From Flagellimonas myxillae (GTDB lineage Bacteria > Bacteroidota > Bacteroidia > Flavobacteriales > Flavobacteriaceae), in contig NZ_JAMFLY010000004.1 of assembly GCF_023502235.1 (NCBI RefSeq), forward strand, positions 1-64,000: 64,000 nucleotides of DNA, read 5' to 3'. The notes below the pieces were generated by a model. The model had not been told where the DNA came from. It did no database searches and saw nothing but the letters and a program-made list of their open reading frames with translations. Position numbers and translations under genes: made by a program. Shown in pieces: positions 1 through 8,886 of the stretch; positions within the stretch are counted from its first letter, which is position 1, and each line of letters starts with the position of its first letter.

Positions 1-184
1 GAGAGGTTTAAATGATACGGCAAAACAATTTTGAAAAAAAATCAAAAAAAATTACTATCAACTGACAATCAAATAATTACAATTGAAATAAATGCTTCCA
101 CCCCATTTATCAAGCCTCCTTAATTTACAAGGGAACTAGTAATATACTGAAAGAAAGTGAAATAGCAATATGCACCACATACTA

Positions 185-215
185 TTGTAAGCATCATATC
201 AAGATAGTATCTTTG
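185..215 (+). promoter_or_regulatory. Putative sigma-A promoter of thrS
   Basis: A TTG at 185-187 is followed after 20 nt by TATCTTTG at 208-215. This matches the Bacteroidota housekeeping consensus (TTG, about 20 nt, TAnnTTTG). It lies 26 nt before the thrS ATG. The rest of 1-184 is AT-rich and shows no gene. An AAGGAG at 231-236, five bases before the ATG, is a good Shine-Dalgarno match, which is uncommon in this phylum. Confidence 0.6.
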
Positions 216-241
216 CGCACCATCCAAAATAAGGAGAACAA

Positions 242-2182
242 ATGATTGAGATTACATTGCCCGATGGCGCAGTAAAAAAAGTTGCTGAAGGCACCACTCC
301 CCTAGAAGTTGCAAAAAGCATCAGCGAAGGTTTGGCCCGAAACGTTATTTCCGCAAAATTTAATGAAACCGTAGTGGAAACCGTAACCCCGTTGACCGAG
401 GATGGCACCCTTACTTTATTTACTTGGAACAATGATGAGGGAAAGAAAGCTTTCTGGCATTCATCATCCCATGTATTGGCACAGGCACTTGAAGAACTTT
501 ATCCAGGAATAAAACTCACTATTGGACCTGCCATTGAAAACGGGTTTTATTACGATGTCGATTTTGGGGACCATCCCATATCTGAAAAAGACTTTCCCAA
601 TATAGAAAAGAAGGCCCTCGAGATTGCACGTGGAAAACACGACTTCGAAATGCGAAGCGTTTCCAAAGCAGATGCTCTTTCCTATTATAAGGGACAACAA
701 AACGAATATAAGGTAGAACTCATTGAGAATCTGGAGGATGGTACCATCACATTTTGTGACCATAGCTCCTTTACCGATCTCTGTAGGGGTGGGCACATTC
801 CGAACACAGGAATTATAAAGGCCATAAAAGTACTGAGTGTTGCCGGAGCCTATTGGAGGGGGGATGAAAACAAAAAGCAACTCACCCGTGTATATGGAAT
901 CTCCTTTCCAAAACAGAAAGAGCTCACAGCATATCTACAGCTTCTGGAAGAAGCCAAAAAACGAGACCATCGTAAACTCGGTAGGGAGCTTGGGCTATTC
1001 ACGTTTTCCCAAAAGGTTGGTCAAGGACTTCCACTATGGTTGCCCAAAGGAGCAGCATTGCGGGAGCGCTTGGAGCAATTTCTAAAAAAAGCACAAAAGA
1101 AGGCCGGATACGAAATGGTGGTGACACCCCATATAGGTCAAAAGGAACTCTATGTGACATCTGGTCATTATGCTAAATACGGGGAAGATAGTTTTCAACC
1201 CATACACACACCCAAGGAGGACGAGGAATTCTTGTTGAAACCCATGAACTGTCCCCACCACTGTGAAATTTATAATAGCAGTCCCTTTAGCTATAAGGAT
1301 TTACCCATTAGATATGCTGAATTTGGAACGGTATATAGGTACGAACAAAGCGGAGAGCTACACGGGCTTACACGCGTTAGGGGTTTTACCCAGGATGACG
1401 CCCACATTTTCTGTACACCCGACCAACTCAATGAAGAATTTAAAAACGTTATTGATCTTTCGCTTTATGTTTTGAATTCCCTTGGATTTGAAAATTTTAC
1501 TGCCCAAGTCTCTGTGCGGGATTTGGACAAGCCAGAAAAATATATCGGTGAACCCGAAAATTGGGAAAAGGCGGAGCAGGCCATCATCAATGCAGCGGAG
1601 GAAAGGGGGTTGAATTTTGTTATTGAACCCGGGGAAGCTGCCTTCTATGGTCCAAAATTGGACTTTATGGTCAAAGATGCCCTTGGGAGAAAATGGCAAT
1701 TGGGGACCATTCAGGTGGATTACAATCTACCCGAGCGATTTGACCTCACCTATAAGGGAAGCGACAATGAACTGCACAGACCAATTATGATTCACCGCGC
1801 ACCCTTTGGTAGCATGGAACGATTTGTGGCATTATTGTTGGAACACACGGGTGGAAACTTCCCATTGTGGCTTATTCCAGAGCAAGCTATAGTATTGCCT
1901 GTCAGTGAGAAACATGAAAAATATGCGGAAAAAGTTTTGAATTCACTGGAAAATCACGAAATTCGCGCGCTCATTGACAATAGGAATGAAACGGTAGGGA
2001 AGAAAATCCGTGAAGCCGAACTCAATAAAATCCCCTTTATGCTCATCGTTGGTGAGCAGGAAGAAGCGTCAGAAACCATATCGGTAAGAAGGCACGGGGG
2101 CAAGGATTATGGAGGTATCAGCATCAATGAATTTTCCGACTTGGTAGCTACTGAAATAAATAGTACCTTAAAGTCGTTCTAA
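242..2182 (+). CDS. thrS: Threonyl-tRNA synthetase
   Basis: Charges tRNA-Thr with threonine in the cytoplasm. The 646 residues match the normal bacterial ThrRS length and order: an N-terminal TGS domain (about 1-60), the editing/SAD domain (about 70-225), the class II catalytic core and a C-terminal anticodon-binding domain. The zinc-site motif [10 protein letters not shown], class II motif 2 ([17 protein letters not shown]) and motif 3 ([12 protein letters not shown]) are all readable. The ATG at 242 is preceded by AAGGAG with a 5-nt spacer and by a good promoter. The infC-rpmI-rplT genes follow in the same direction, a common bacterial order. No terminator is obvious between thrS and infC, so read-through is likely. 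Confidence 0.97.
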   Translation: MIEITLPDGAVKKVAEGTTPLEVAKSISEGLARNVISAKFNETVVETVTPLTEDGTLTLFTWNNDEGKKAFWHSSSHVLAQALEELYPGIKLTIGPAIENGFYYDVDFGDHPISEKDFPNIEKKALEIARGKHDFEMRSVSKADALSYYKGQQNEYKVELIENLEDGTITFCDHSSFTDLCRGGHIPNTGIIKAIKVLSVAGAYWRGDENKKQLTRVYGISFPKQKELTAYLQLLEEAKKRDHRKLGRELGLFTFSQKVGQGLPLWLPKGAALRERLEQFLKKAQKKAGYEMVVTPHIGQKELYVTSGHYAKYGEDSFQPIHTPKEDEEFLLKPMNCPHHCEIYNSSPFSYKDLPIRYAEFGTVYRYEQSGELHGLTRVRGFTQDDAHIFCTPDQLNEEFKNVIDLSLYVLNSLGFENFTAQVSVRDLDKPEKYIGEPENWEKAEQAIINAAEERGLNFVIEPGEAAFYGPKLDFMVKDALGRKWQLGTIQVDYNLPERFDLTYKGSDNELHRPIMIHRAPFGSMERFVALLLEHTGGNFPLWLIPEQAIVLPVSEKHEKYAEKVLNSLENHEIRALIDNRNETVGKKIREAELNKIPFMLIVGEQEEASETISVRRHGGKDYGGISINEFSDLVATEINSTLKSF

Positions 2183-2212
2183 GAATTTTAGTTTAATTAA
2201 AAAGTATACGTC

Positions 2213-2767
2213 ATAGCAATACGAAGAAGATTTAGACCCCAACCTAGGAGGGAAAACAAAAACCCTCATAATATCAATGATAAAATCACGGCCCCAGAGG
2301 TAAGGCTTGTTGGGGATAATGTTGAAGTAGGGGTATACCCTATTTCAAAAGCAATGGCCAAGGCCAATGAACTGGAACTTGATTTGGTGGAAATATCACC
2401 CAAAGCAAATCCACCAGTTTGTAAAATTATAGATTATAAAAAGTTCCTTTACGAACAAAAGAAGCGGGAAAAGGCCATGAAGGCCAAGGCCACTAAAGTT
2501 ATTGTAAAGGAAATCAGGTTTGGACCCCAAACGGATGATCACGATTATGCCTTCAAAAAAAGGCATGCCGAGAAGTTTTTGAAGGACGGTGCCAAACTAA
2601 AAGCCTATGTCTTTTTTAAAGGACGGTCCATTGTTTACAAAGACCAGGGTGAAATATTGTTGCTGCGTTTGGCCCAAGAGTTGGAAGAACTTGGAAAGGT
2701 GGAACAAATGCCAAAGTTGGAGGGAAAGCGAATGACCATGTTCATCGCCCCAAAAACAAAAAAATAA
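2213..2767 (+). CDS. infC: Translation initiation factor IF-3 (non-ATG start)
   Basis: IF-3 binds the 30S subunit and controls fidelity of start-codon selection. The first ATG in frame (2354) would remove the N-terminal domain. The frame is open back to a TAA at 2198-2200, and the only plausible initiators there are ATA at 2213 or ATA at 2219. Starting at 2213 gives I-A-I-R-R-R-F, which resembles the M-A-I-R start I recall for flavobacterial IF-3, and yields 184 residues. Readable landmarks are [33 protein letters not shown] and the C-terminal KRMTMFIAP. Rare start codons in infC are known to support autoregulation by IF-3 (AUU in E. coli); its operation here is inferred. Confidence 0.9.
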   Translation: MAIRRRFRPQPRRENKNPHNINDKITAPEVRLVGDNVEVGVYPISKAMAKANELELDLVEISPKANPPVCKIIDYKKFLYEQKKREKAMKAKATKVIVKEIRFGPQTDDHDYAFKKRHAEKFLKDGAKLKAYVFFKGRSIVYKDQGEILLLRLAQELEELGKVEQMPKLEGKRMTMFIAPKTKK

Positions 2768-2776
2768 TAAAGCGGG

Positions 2777-2797
2777 ATACCGGAGCTTATCTGGTAT
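2777..2797 (+). other. Possible leader hairpin before rpmI
   Basis: ATACC(G)GA / TC(T)GGTAT form a short imperfect stem between infC and rpmI. There is no T-run after it, so it is not a classical terminator. It could be an mRNA processing or r-protein feedback structure, but nothing in the sequence proves that. Confidence 0.2.
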
Positions 2798-2816
2798 AAT
2801 TTATAAAGAGGAGAAA

Positions 2817-3014
2817 ATGCCTAAAATGAAAACAAAATCCAGTGCCAAAAAGCGGTTTAAGCTTACTGGTTCTGGTAAAATTAAAAGGAAGCACGCTTTT
2901 AAGAGTCATATTTTGACCAAGAAATCCAAAAAGCGTAAGCTTAAGTTGACACACTCTACTTTGGTACACGAGTCCGATGTCAACAGTATTAAAGAACAAT
3001 TGAGACTTAAATAA
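2817..3014 (+). CDS. rpmI: 50S ribosomal protein L35
   Basis: Small basic protein of the large ribosomal subunit, 65 residues, the usual L35 length. It begins [20 protein letters not shown] and is rich in Lys/Arg throughout, as expected for L35. It lies between infC and rplT, its conserved neighbours. A purine-rich GAGGAG at 2808-2813, three bases before the ATG, is a strong Shine-Dalgarno-like element for this phylum. Confidence 0.97.
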   Translation: MPKMKTKSSAKKRFKLTGSGKIKRKHAFKSHILTKKSKKRKLKLTHSTLVHESDVNSIKEQLRLK

Positions 3015-3105
3015 ATTGTTCAAACAGGTACATTAATTATTAACCATGGAGTCAGGCTTACAAAGAGTCAAATGTTGACCGCCTGCTACAAAAAAATGAA
3101 ACATT

Positions 3106-3450
3106 ATGCCAAGATCAGTTAATTCAGTTGCTTCTAGAGCCAGAAGAAAAAAGGTAATGAAGCAAGCCAAAGGTTACTTCGGAAGACGTAAAAACGTTTG
3201 GACAGTAGCCAAAAATGCGGTTGAAAAAGCAATGCTTTATGCGTACCGCGACAGAAGAAACAAAAAACGTAATTTCCGTGCCCTATGGATCACCCGTATC
3301 AATGCAGGTGCCAGATTGCACGGAATGTCCTACTCTCAATTTATGGGAAAGGTTAAATCCAACGGTATTGAATTGAACAGAAAAGTTCTTGCCGATTTGG
3401 CCATGAACCACCCAGATGCCTTTAAGGCCATTGTTGAAAGAGTAAAATAA
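3106..3450 (+). CDS. rplT: 50S ribosomal protein L20
   Basis: Assembly-initiating protein of the large subunit, 114 residues, normal length. It starts [20 protein letters not shown] and carries the typical [21 protein letters not shown] stretch and the GMSYSQFM region. It is the last gene of infC-rpmI-rplT and is followed closely by a strong intrinsic terminator. In other bacteria L20 represses this operon through an RNA pseudoknot. The 91-nt rpmI-rplT gap contains only a weak CAGGC/GCCTG pairing, which is not enough to call a leader. Confidence 0.97.
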   Translation: MPRSVNSVASRARRKKVMKQAKGYFGRRKNVWTVAKNAVEKAMLYAYRDRRNKKRNFRALWITRINAGARLHGMSYSQFMGKVKSNGIELNRKVLADLAMNHPDAFKAIVERVK

Positions 3451-3481
3451 GAGTTAATATAAACTTACCCCGCTTATTAAG

Positions 3482-3508
3482 ATCCCGCTCAATTGAGCGG
3501 GATTTTTG
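3482..3508 (+). terminator. Intrinsic terminator after rplT
   Basis: A perfect inverted repeat, ATCCCGCTC-AATT-GAGCGGGAT (3482-3503), is followed by a T-run. It ends the infC-rpmI-rplT transcript. Confidence 0.9.
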
Positions 3509-3520
3509 TATTTTATATGC

Positions 3521-4192
3521 ATGTTCGGAATCCGAAAAACTATGCTTCTGGTTTTTATGGGATTGGGCTGCAATGGCATGGCCCAAAATGATAGCATTTC
3601 ATTTTTATCCCTGGGCGATAGCTATACCGAAGCAACCTCCGAACTAGCGATCAACAGTTGGCCCTATCAATTAAGCTTGCAACTACGCAAAAAGAAGGTG
3701 GCCATAAAAGACCCGCTAATTATTGCAAAAGTAGGCTGGACGACTACAGACCTACTACAAGCGATTGAGGAGAAAAATCCCAAACCGGTTTATGATCTTG
3801 TTTCGCTTTTGATTGGGGTTAACAACCAATATCAAGGCAAGGATTTTGAATTATTTGAACGGGAATTTCCAGAGCTTCTTCAAAAGAGTATCGTTTTCGC
3901 AAAAAATGACCCCAAGCGTGTTATGGTACTTTCCATTCCAGATTGGACGGTTACCCCATTTGCACGGTTTAAGGACAAGAAGCGAATCATTAAGGAACTC
4001 CAGGCCTATAATAAATTCATTGAGCAAGAAACCAAAAATCGCGGGGCTACATTTATTGATATCACGAAAATTTCCAGGAATGCCAGTCTTAGGCCTGATT
4101 GGATTACCCATGACAGCCTCCACCCTTCCAAAAAGATGTACAAAGCCTGGGTAAGGAAAGTCCAGAAAGATTTTAAATTCCAATCGCCGTAA
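3521..4192 (+). CDS. SGNH/GDSL-type hydrolase, exported
   Basis: Predicted secreted esterase/lipase-like hydrolase of unknown substrate. Block I is GDSYTEA with the nucleophilic Ser; block III is GVNNQY; block V is DSLHPS, supplying the Asp/His of the triad. An N-terminal hydrophobic segment (LLVFMGLGCNGMAQ) looks like a Sec signal. The LGC there does not form a good lipobox, so soluble periplasmic is more likely than lipoprotein. The frame also opens at a TTG inside the preceding terminator, so the ATG at 3521 is preferred; 3542 is an alternative. Its 3' end overlaps the convergent YjbQ gene by 20 bp. Confidence 0.8.
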   Translation: MFGIRKTMLLVFMGLGCNGMAQNDSISFLSLGDSYTEATSELAINSWPYQLSLQLRKKKVAIKDPLIIAKVGWTTTDLLQAIEEKNPKPVYDLVSLLIGVNNQYQGKDFELFEREFPELLQKSIVFAKNDPKRVMVLSIPDWTVTPFARFKDKKRIIKELQAYNKFIEQETKNRGATFIDITKISRNASLRPDWITHDSLHPSKKMYKAWVRKVQKDFKFQSP

Positions 4193-4595
4193 GGATCAAT
4201 TTTCTTCCTGATGCGTGGTCACGATGCTCGCACAAGTAAATTCCCTGCCAAATGCCCAAGTTGAGTTTTCCATTGGTTATAGGAATTTGAACCGAAGCCC
4301 CCAAAAGCGAAGCTTTAATATGAGCAGGCATATCGTCTGGTCCCTCGTAAGTATGGATATAGTAGGGCGCATTTTCAGGGACCATTTTGTTAAAGTGGCT
4401 CTCAAAATCCACCCGAACCGTTGGATCCGCATTCTCGTTGATGCTCAAACTGGCAGAGGTATGCTTTATAAATACCTGCAGTTGTCCAGCCTTGAGGTTC
4501 CGAATCTCAGGAATTGCATCCAATACTTCAGCGGTAATTAGGTGGAACCCCCTGGAATGGGGCCTTAATTGTATTTCTGATTGATACACATTCAT
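4173..4595 (-). CDS. YjbQ family protein (UPF0047)
   Basis: A 140-residue protein of the YjbQ/UPF0047 family. The family has a conserved small beta fold and has been linked to weak thiamine-phosphate synthase activity; its real role is uncertain. Diagnostic stretches are FIKHTSASLSINENADP, DMPAHIKASLLG and the C-terminal GTWQGIYL-like segment (LGIWQGIYLCEHRD). Length is normal. It is a single leftward gene convergent with the SGNH hydrolase and divergent from the HAD gene. Confidence 0.88.
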   Translation of the reverse strand: MNVYQSEIQLRPHSRGFHLITAEVLDAIPEIRNLKAGQLQVFIKHTSASLSINENADPTVRVDFESHFNKMVPENAPYYIHTYEGPDDMPAHIKASLLGASVQIPITNGKLNLGIWQGIYLCEHRDHASGRKLILTAIGI

Positions 4596-4642
4596 ATGGA
4601 ACGAAAATAATATAAACTTTACATCATTCTGTCGACTTCACA

Positions 4643-4650
4643 TACCTTTG
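4643..4650 (+). promoter_or_regulatory. Putative -7 element for the HAD-cupin pair
   Basis: TACCTTTG matches TAnnTTTG and lies 17 nt before the ATG at 4668. No clear TTG is seen at -33. Confidence 0.4.
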
Positions 4651-4667
4651 CAGCTTAATTGAACGAA

Positions 4668-5459
4668 ATGGATTTATCCCAAATAAAAATGGTCGTCACC
4701 GATATGGATGGAACACTTTTAAATTCCAACCATGAGGTAAGCCCTAGGTTCTTCGAAATCTTTACGGCCCTTCAGCAAAAAAACATCCAATTTGTGGCCG
4801 CTAGCGGAAGGCAGTATCACAGCATTGTTGATAAACTAAAGCCCATAAAGGAAGAAATACTGGTTATTGCCGAAAACGGCGCGCTGGTCAAGGACAAAGA
4901 CCGGGAGCTCCTGGTTACTCCCATACAACAGGACCTTAAGGACGAGCTATTGGAGGTCATTGACCAAATTGAGGGGGCACATGCCATGCTCTGCGGAAAA
5001 TACAATGCCTATTTTGATGGAAGGTCTGCTGCATTTCTTGGGGATTTAAAAGAATATTACTCCAATTATGAGATACACGAAAGCTTGAAGGATGTTACCG
5101 ACGAGATTATCAAGATAGCCGTATATCATAATCAAAATGCCGAAACACATATCTACCCGGCCTTAAAAGATTTGGAACATTTGCTCAAGGTAAAAGTTTC
5201 TGGCCTGTACTGGGTAGACCTTAACCACTCTGACGCCCACAAAGGCTACGCCTTGGAAAAACTAATGAAGGCCCAGGGACTTTCATCCAACGAGGTGATG
5301 GTCTTTGGTGATTACAACAACGATTTGGAGATGTTGGAGCTGTCCGATTATAGCTTTGCCATGGCCAATGCCCATCCCAACGTAAAAAAAGTGGCTAAAT
5401 TTAACACGGCCAGCAACGACGATTTCGGGGTTGAACGCATATTGGAGCAATTGATATGA
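4668..5459 (+). CDS. HAD-IIB (Cof-type) phosphatase
   Basis: Cytosolic haloacid-dehalogenase superfamily hydrolase, probably a sugar-phosphate or nucleotide phosphatase of the Cof/YbiV type. Motif I is DMDGTLL near the N-terminus, motif II is in VAASGRQ, and motif III/IV is HKGYALEKL followed by GDYNNDLEML. A C2-type cap lies between motifs II and III. The frame extends upstream to a TTG, but the ATG at 4668, just before the DMDGT block, gives the usual length (263 residues). The stop overlaps the start of the next gene (ATGA), so the two genes are translationally coupled. Confidence 0.9.
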   Translation: MDLSQIKMVVTDMDGTLLNSNHEVSPRFFEIFTALQQKNIQFVAASGRQYHSIVDKLKPIKEEILVIAENGALVKDKDRELLVTPIQQDLKDELLEVIDQIEGAHAMLCGKYNAYFDGRSAAFLGDLKEYYSNYEIHESLKDVTDEIIKIAVYHNQNAETHIYPALKDLEHLLKVKVSGLYWVDLNHSDAHKGYALEKLMKAQGLSSNEVMVFGDYNNDLEMLELSDYSFAMANAHPNVKKVAKFNTASNDDFGVERILEQLI

Positions 5460-5968
5460 GCCCCATCGAACTCTTGATCGAAAAGTTTGAACTAGCACCC
5501 CACCCTGAAGGGGGTTATTTTAAGGAAACCTATAGGAGCAAGGGTTCCATAGCTTTGGATGCATTGCCACAAGAATATGAGGGGTCGCGTAATTTTAGCA
5601 CTTCCATTTATTTCCTGTTGACCTCGGATACCTTTTCCGCATTCCATAAGATTAAACAGGATGAAATTTGGCATTTCTATGCGGGTTCCCCCTTGATGCT
5701 TTACATTATTTCTGAATCAGGAGAGCTTTCGGAGCATTGCATAGGCAATGATTTTGAAGCTGGTGAAGTGCCACAACTTGTAGTTCCAGGCAATCATTGG
5801 TTTGCTGCCCAAACCATAGAAAAAGACAGTTATTCATTTGTAGGATGCACTGTAGCCCCAGGTTTTGATTTTGCAGATTTTGTATTGCCCGAAAGAAAAG
5901 AGCTTTTGGAAAAATTTCCTGAACACAGCAAGCTCATCGCGAAATTTACCCGAACAGGAGAGTTTTAG
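5456..5968 (+). CDS. Cupin superfamily protein (DUF985 type)
   Basis: A 170-residue single-domain cupin of the DUF985/YML079w-like group. Diagnostic parts are HPEGGYFKETYRS at the N-terminus, SIYFLL, FHKIKQDEIWHFYAG with the cupin His/Glu set, and the C-terminal GCTVAPGFDFADFVL. Related proteins are suspected sugar isomerases or epimerases, but no activity is established. It overlaps the HAD phosphatase by 4 bp, which suggests a shared job on a small phosphorylated or sugar-like metabolite (inference). Its 3' end overlaps the convergent gene at 5965 by 4 bp. Confidence 0.85.
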   Translation: MSPIELLIEKFELAPHPEGGYFKETYRSKGSIALDALPQEYEGSRNFSTSIYFLLTSDTFSAFHKIKQDEIWHFYAGSPLMLYIISESGELSEHCIGNDFEAGEVPQLVVPGNHWFAAQTIEKDSYSFVGCTVAPGFDFADFVLPERKELLEKFPEHSKLIAKFTRTGEF

Positions 5969-7305
5969 GTCTTCTGCTTTTTCTTCTTGGCAGCCGGAAA
6001 CAAAACATTGTTCAAAATCAGTCGATACCCTGGAGAGGTAGGGTGCAGCTCCAGTTCGGTCTTTGGGTCTCCTACCCTATGCTGATAATCCTCTGGGTCG
6101 TGGCCACCATAAAAGGTAAAAAAGCCCTTCCCCTTGATACCGTGAATATATCGCGCCTCTCCGTTGAGTTTGCTTTCACCCAAAATCATGACCGTTGGTT
6201 TTATCTCCTTCCGGGTAAAGGAAGTGGTCTGACCCATAAATCCCTTGACCAGACTGGTATGGTTCTGGGTCAGCATCGTGGGTACGGGATCCCATTTGGC
6301 CGAGAATTCCATCAAGGAAAAATAATCGGATTCGCGAGGAATATCCCGTCGCTTATTGGTCATGTCAATGGATGAAAATTCGTAACGAAGGGGATTTCGT
6401 TCCAAAATAAAATTGGTAAAGGCAAAGGTATTTCCGTAGTTAAGCTTGCCTTGATAATTGGCGTCCGAGGGATCACCATCAAACATGGGTTCGCAGATAT
6501 CGACGTTTTCCGCGGCAAGTGCAATATCAAAACTATCTGTGGCAGAGCACATGGCAAACATAAATCCCCCACCAATCACATAATTTCTGATCTTGAGCGC
6601 TACTGCCCGTTTCTCCTCGGATACTTTATTGAACCCCAACTTTTGGGCTAAGGCTTCAGCCTCCCTCTTGCTTTCAATATACCATGGCGCGGCCCTATAA
6701 GCTCCATAAAATTTGCCAAATTGCCCGGTAAAGTCCTCATGGTGCAGGTGAAGCCAATCGTACAGGGCTAGCTTATCATCCAGCACTTCTTCATCATATA
6801 CCGTTACATAGGGAATTTCAGCATAGGTAAGAACCATCGTCACTGCATCGTCCCAAGGATGGTTTCCCTTTGGGGAATATACCGCAATCTTAGGGGCCTT
6901 TTCCAAAATAACGGCCTCTTGATTCTGCGAAGGACTACTAATTCCTTCAAGCACGGACTCGGCCTCTGCATCCGATAGGATTTCAAAGGAAACCCCTCGA
7001 ATTTGGCACTCTTTTCTTATAACCTCCCCATCGGGCAACAAAAAGGAACCGCCCCTATAATTGAGCAGCCAATGCACTTTTTGCTGTTTGGTGAGGACCC
7101 AATAGGTAATTCCGTAAGCTTTTAAATGGTTTTCCTGGCTATCGGCATCCATTGGAATAAGGATTACGGAAGCTGTAATGGAAAATGAAAAAAGGAAAAG
7201 GGAAAACGTTAAAAGGAGATTTCTGGCATTAGATTGAAATAATCGGCCACCTCTCGACTGCGCTCGTGGAGGTACACAATTAATACTCTTAAAAAGGTAC
7301 GTCAT
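5965..7305 (-). CDS. Exported protein of the flavobacterial 'asparagine synthetase B-like' family
   Basis: About 446 residues. Close relatives in Flavobacteriaceae are often labelled asparagine synthetase B, but I see neither an N-terminal Cys glutaminase nor an SGGxDS PP-loop, so that label looks wrong. The function is unknown. A long hydrophobic segment (LLLTFSLFLFSFSITA) suggests export. The mature part carries conserved blocks such as LIPMDADSQENHLKAYG, DWLHLHHEDFTGQ, GGGFMFAMCSATDSFDIAL and FFTFYGGHDPEDYQHRVGD, rich in His/Asp and possibly metal binding. The start is doubtful: ATG at 7305 is chosen (7317 and 7323 also fit), and all overlap the end of dnaB. A palindromic repeat lies between the start and the signal segment. 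Confidence 0.7.
   Translation of the reverse strand: MTYLFKSINCVPPRAQSRGGRLFQSNARNLLLTFSLFLFSFSITASVILIPMDADSQENHLKAYGITYWVLTKQQKVHWLLNYRGGSFLLPDGEVIRKECQIRGVSFEILSDAEAESVLEGISSPSQNQEAVILEKAPKIAVYSPKGNHPWDDAVTMVLTYAEIPYVTVYDEEVLDDKLALYDWLHLHHEDFTGQFGKFYGAYRAAPWYIESKREAEALAQKLGFNKVSEEKRAVALKIRNYVIGGGFMFAMCSATDSFDIALAAENVDICEPMFDGDPSDANYQGKLNYGNTFAFTNFILERNPLRYEFSSIDMTNKRRDIPRESDYFSLMEFSAKWDPVPTMLTQNHTSLVKGFMGQTTSFTRKEIKPTVMILGESKLNGEARYIHGIKGKGFFTFYGGHDPEDYQHRVGDPKTELELHPTSPGYRLILNNVLFPAAKKKKQKT
7249..7273. repeat. REP-like palindrome with a CGACTGCGCTCG core
   Basis: ACCTC-T-CGA-CTGCGC-TCG-TG-GAGGT folds into a hairpin. From general familiarity, the CGACTGCGCTCG core resembles short palindromes dispersed through many flavobacterial genomes (GAGCGCAGTCGA type). 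Here it lies inside the 5' end of the open frame of the gene ending at 5965 and would be translated as a Pro/Arg-rich linker. Confidence 0.5.
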
Positions 7306-8833
7306 TATCCGGGTCATCGTCACTGTTCATTGCACTGCCAAATGCCTCATCAGTATTGGGCAGGTTGGGTGTAGCAAAGGGGTTGTCCTCATTTGCATTC
7401 ATCTTTGATTGGAACTCAAATGGGGAATCAAAGTCATCCAAGTTATCAAATTTACCGAGCGCTCCAATGAACTTTAACCTAATATTATCCAATCCACCAT
7501 TACGGTGTTTGGCTACAATGAACTCTGCTTGACCCTGGGTAGGTGTACGTTCTTCATCATCCCACTCGTCAATTTTATAGTACTCCGGCCTATAGATAAA
7601 GGAAACAATATCCGCGTCTTGCTCAATGGCCCCGGACTCCCTCAGATCGGAAAGAATCGGTCGCTTACTACCACCCCTGGTCTCTACGGCCCGGGAAAGC
7701 TGTGACAATGCGATTACTGGCACATTCAGTTCTTTTGCCAAGGCTTTTAAGTTTCTGGAAATCGTGGAAATTTCCTGTTCCCTATTTCCACCTTTTTGGC
7801 TTCCTCCGGCCGTCATCAACTGCAGGTAGTCAATTACTATCAGTTTTATACCGTGTTGGGAAGCAAGTCTTCTGGCTTTGGCCCTAAGGTCAAAAATGGA
7901 AAGTGAAGGGGTGTCGTCTATAAACAAAGGTGCTTTTTCCAACGCCTTTACCTTTACGTTCAACTGTTCCCACTCGTGCTTTTCCAAACGTCCCGTTCTC
8001 AGTTTTTCGGAAGACAATCCTGTTTCTGAAGAAATCAAACGGGTTATTAACTGTACCGATGACATTTCCAAGGAGAAAAAAGCCACTGGAATTTCAGAGT
8101 TAACGGCAATGTTCCTTGCCATGGAAAGCGTTAAGGCGGTTTTTCCCATACCTGGTCTAGCCGCCACAATCACCAAATCGGAAGGTTGCCATCCCGAAGT
8201 GAGCTTATCCAATTTGTCAAACCCGGATGGGATTCCACTCAATCCTTCCTTATTGGAAATTTCCTCAATCTTCTTTTTGGCTTGAATCACCAAATTTTGT
8301 GCGGTTTCGGCAGAACGTTTCAAATTGCCCTGGGTAACCTCGTATAATTTTGCTTCTGCATTATCCAAAAGATCAAAAACATCGGTTGAATCGCTATAAG
8401 CGTCTTCGATGATCTCGTTGGAAATCTTGATTAGACTTCTTTGGATGTACTTCTGGAGAATAATTCGGGCATGAAACTCAATATGGGCTGAGGAAGCCAC
8501 TTTTTGAGTCAATTTTATCAGGTAAAAGTCGCCCCCCACCGCTTCGAGGTGCCCGTCTTTCTTTAATTGCGCTGAAACGGTTAATAAATCAACTGGTTCG
8601 GAAGATTCGAACAATTTGAAGATGGCCTCGTAAATGAATCTGTGTCCGTCTTTATAAAAAACTTCAGGATGTAGGATATCTATTACTTCGTCTACTCCTT
8701 TTTTGTCAATCATCATCGCTCCCAACACAACTTCCTCTAAATCAACCGCTTGTGGAGGTATTTTGCCACGCTCCAAATTAATGATGGTTGACTTTTCGAT
8801 TTTATGGCCGATAATTGGGCTGGGCTTGTCCAT
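7289..8833 (-). CDS. dnaB: Replicative DNA helicase DnaB
   Basis: Hexameric 5'-3' helicase that unwinds DNA ahead of the replisome. It has 514 residues, a little longer than E. coli DnaB because of an acidic, low-complexity C-terminal tail ending DDDPDNDVPF. The N-terminal helical domain includes PPQAVDLEEVVLGAMM. The RecA-like ATPase domain has Walker A ARPGMGKTAL, the VAFFSLEMS block, IDYLQLM as Walker B and the LSQLSRAVETRGGSKRP/DLRESGAIEQDAD region. The ATG at 8833 gives the expected N-terminus. It is downstream of accA in a leftward run, but the 167-nt gap with several repeats suggests its own promoter. Confidence 0.97.
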   Translation of the reverse strand: MDKPSPIIGHKIEKSTIINLERGKIPPQAVDLEEVVLGAMMIDKKGVDEVIDILHPEVFYKDGHRFIYEAIFKLFESSEPVDLLTVSAQLKKDGHLEAVGGDFYLIKLTQKVASSAHIEFHARIILQKYIQRSLIKISNEIIEDAYSDSTDVFDLLDNAEAKLYEVTQGNLKRSAETAQNLVIQAKKKIEEISNKEGLSGIPSGFDKLDKLTSGWQPSDLVIVAARPGMGKTALTLSMARNIAVNSEIPVAFFSLEMSSVQLITRLISSETGLSSEKLRTGRLEKHEWEQLNVKVKALEKAPLFIDDTPSLSIFDLRAKARRLASQHGIKLIVIDYLQLMTAGGSQKGGNREQEISTISRNLKALAKELNVPVIALSQLSRAVETRGGSKRPILSDLRESGAIEQDADIVSFIYRPEYYKIDEWDDEERTPTQGQAEFIVAKHRNGGLDNIRLKFIGALGKFDNLDDFDSPFEFQSKMNANEDNPFATPNLPNTDEAFGSAMNSDDDPDNDVPF

Positions 8834-8886
8834 AGCTACGAAAGTAGGTATTTAACCTTTAGTTAACTTTAAATTTCCATGCTGTG

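Noticed and set aside
1-184. Possible small RNA or tRNA upstream of thrS
   Set aside because: AT-rich, no cloverleaf or stable hairpin; only the thrS promoter is supportable.
2354-2767. Shorter infC starting at the first ATG
   Set aside because: It would remove the conserved N-terminal domain of IF-3, which is encoded in frame upstream.
3015-3105. L20-type autoregulatory leader between rpmI and rplT
   Set aside because: Only a weak CAGGC/GCCTG pairing is visible; no pseudoknot or L20-site mimic could be recognised.
7878-8285. Open frame opposite dnaB
   Set aside because: Shadow of dnaB codon structure; translation shows no known motif.
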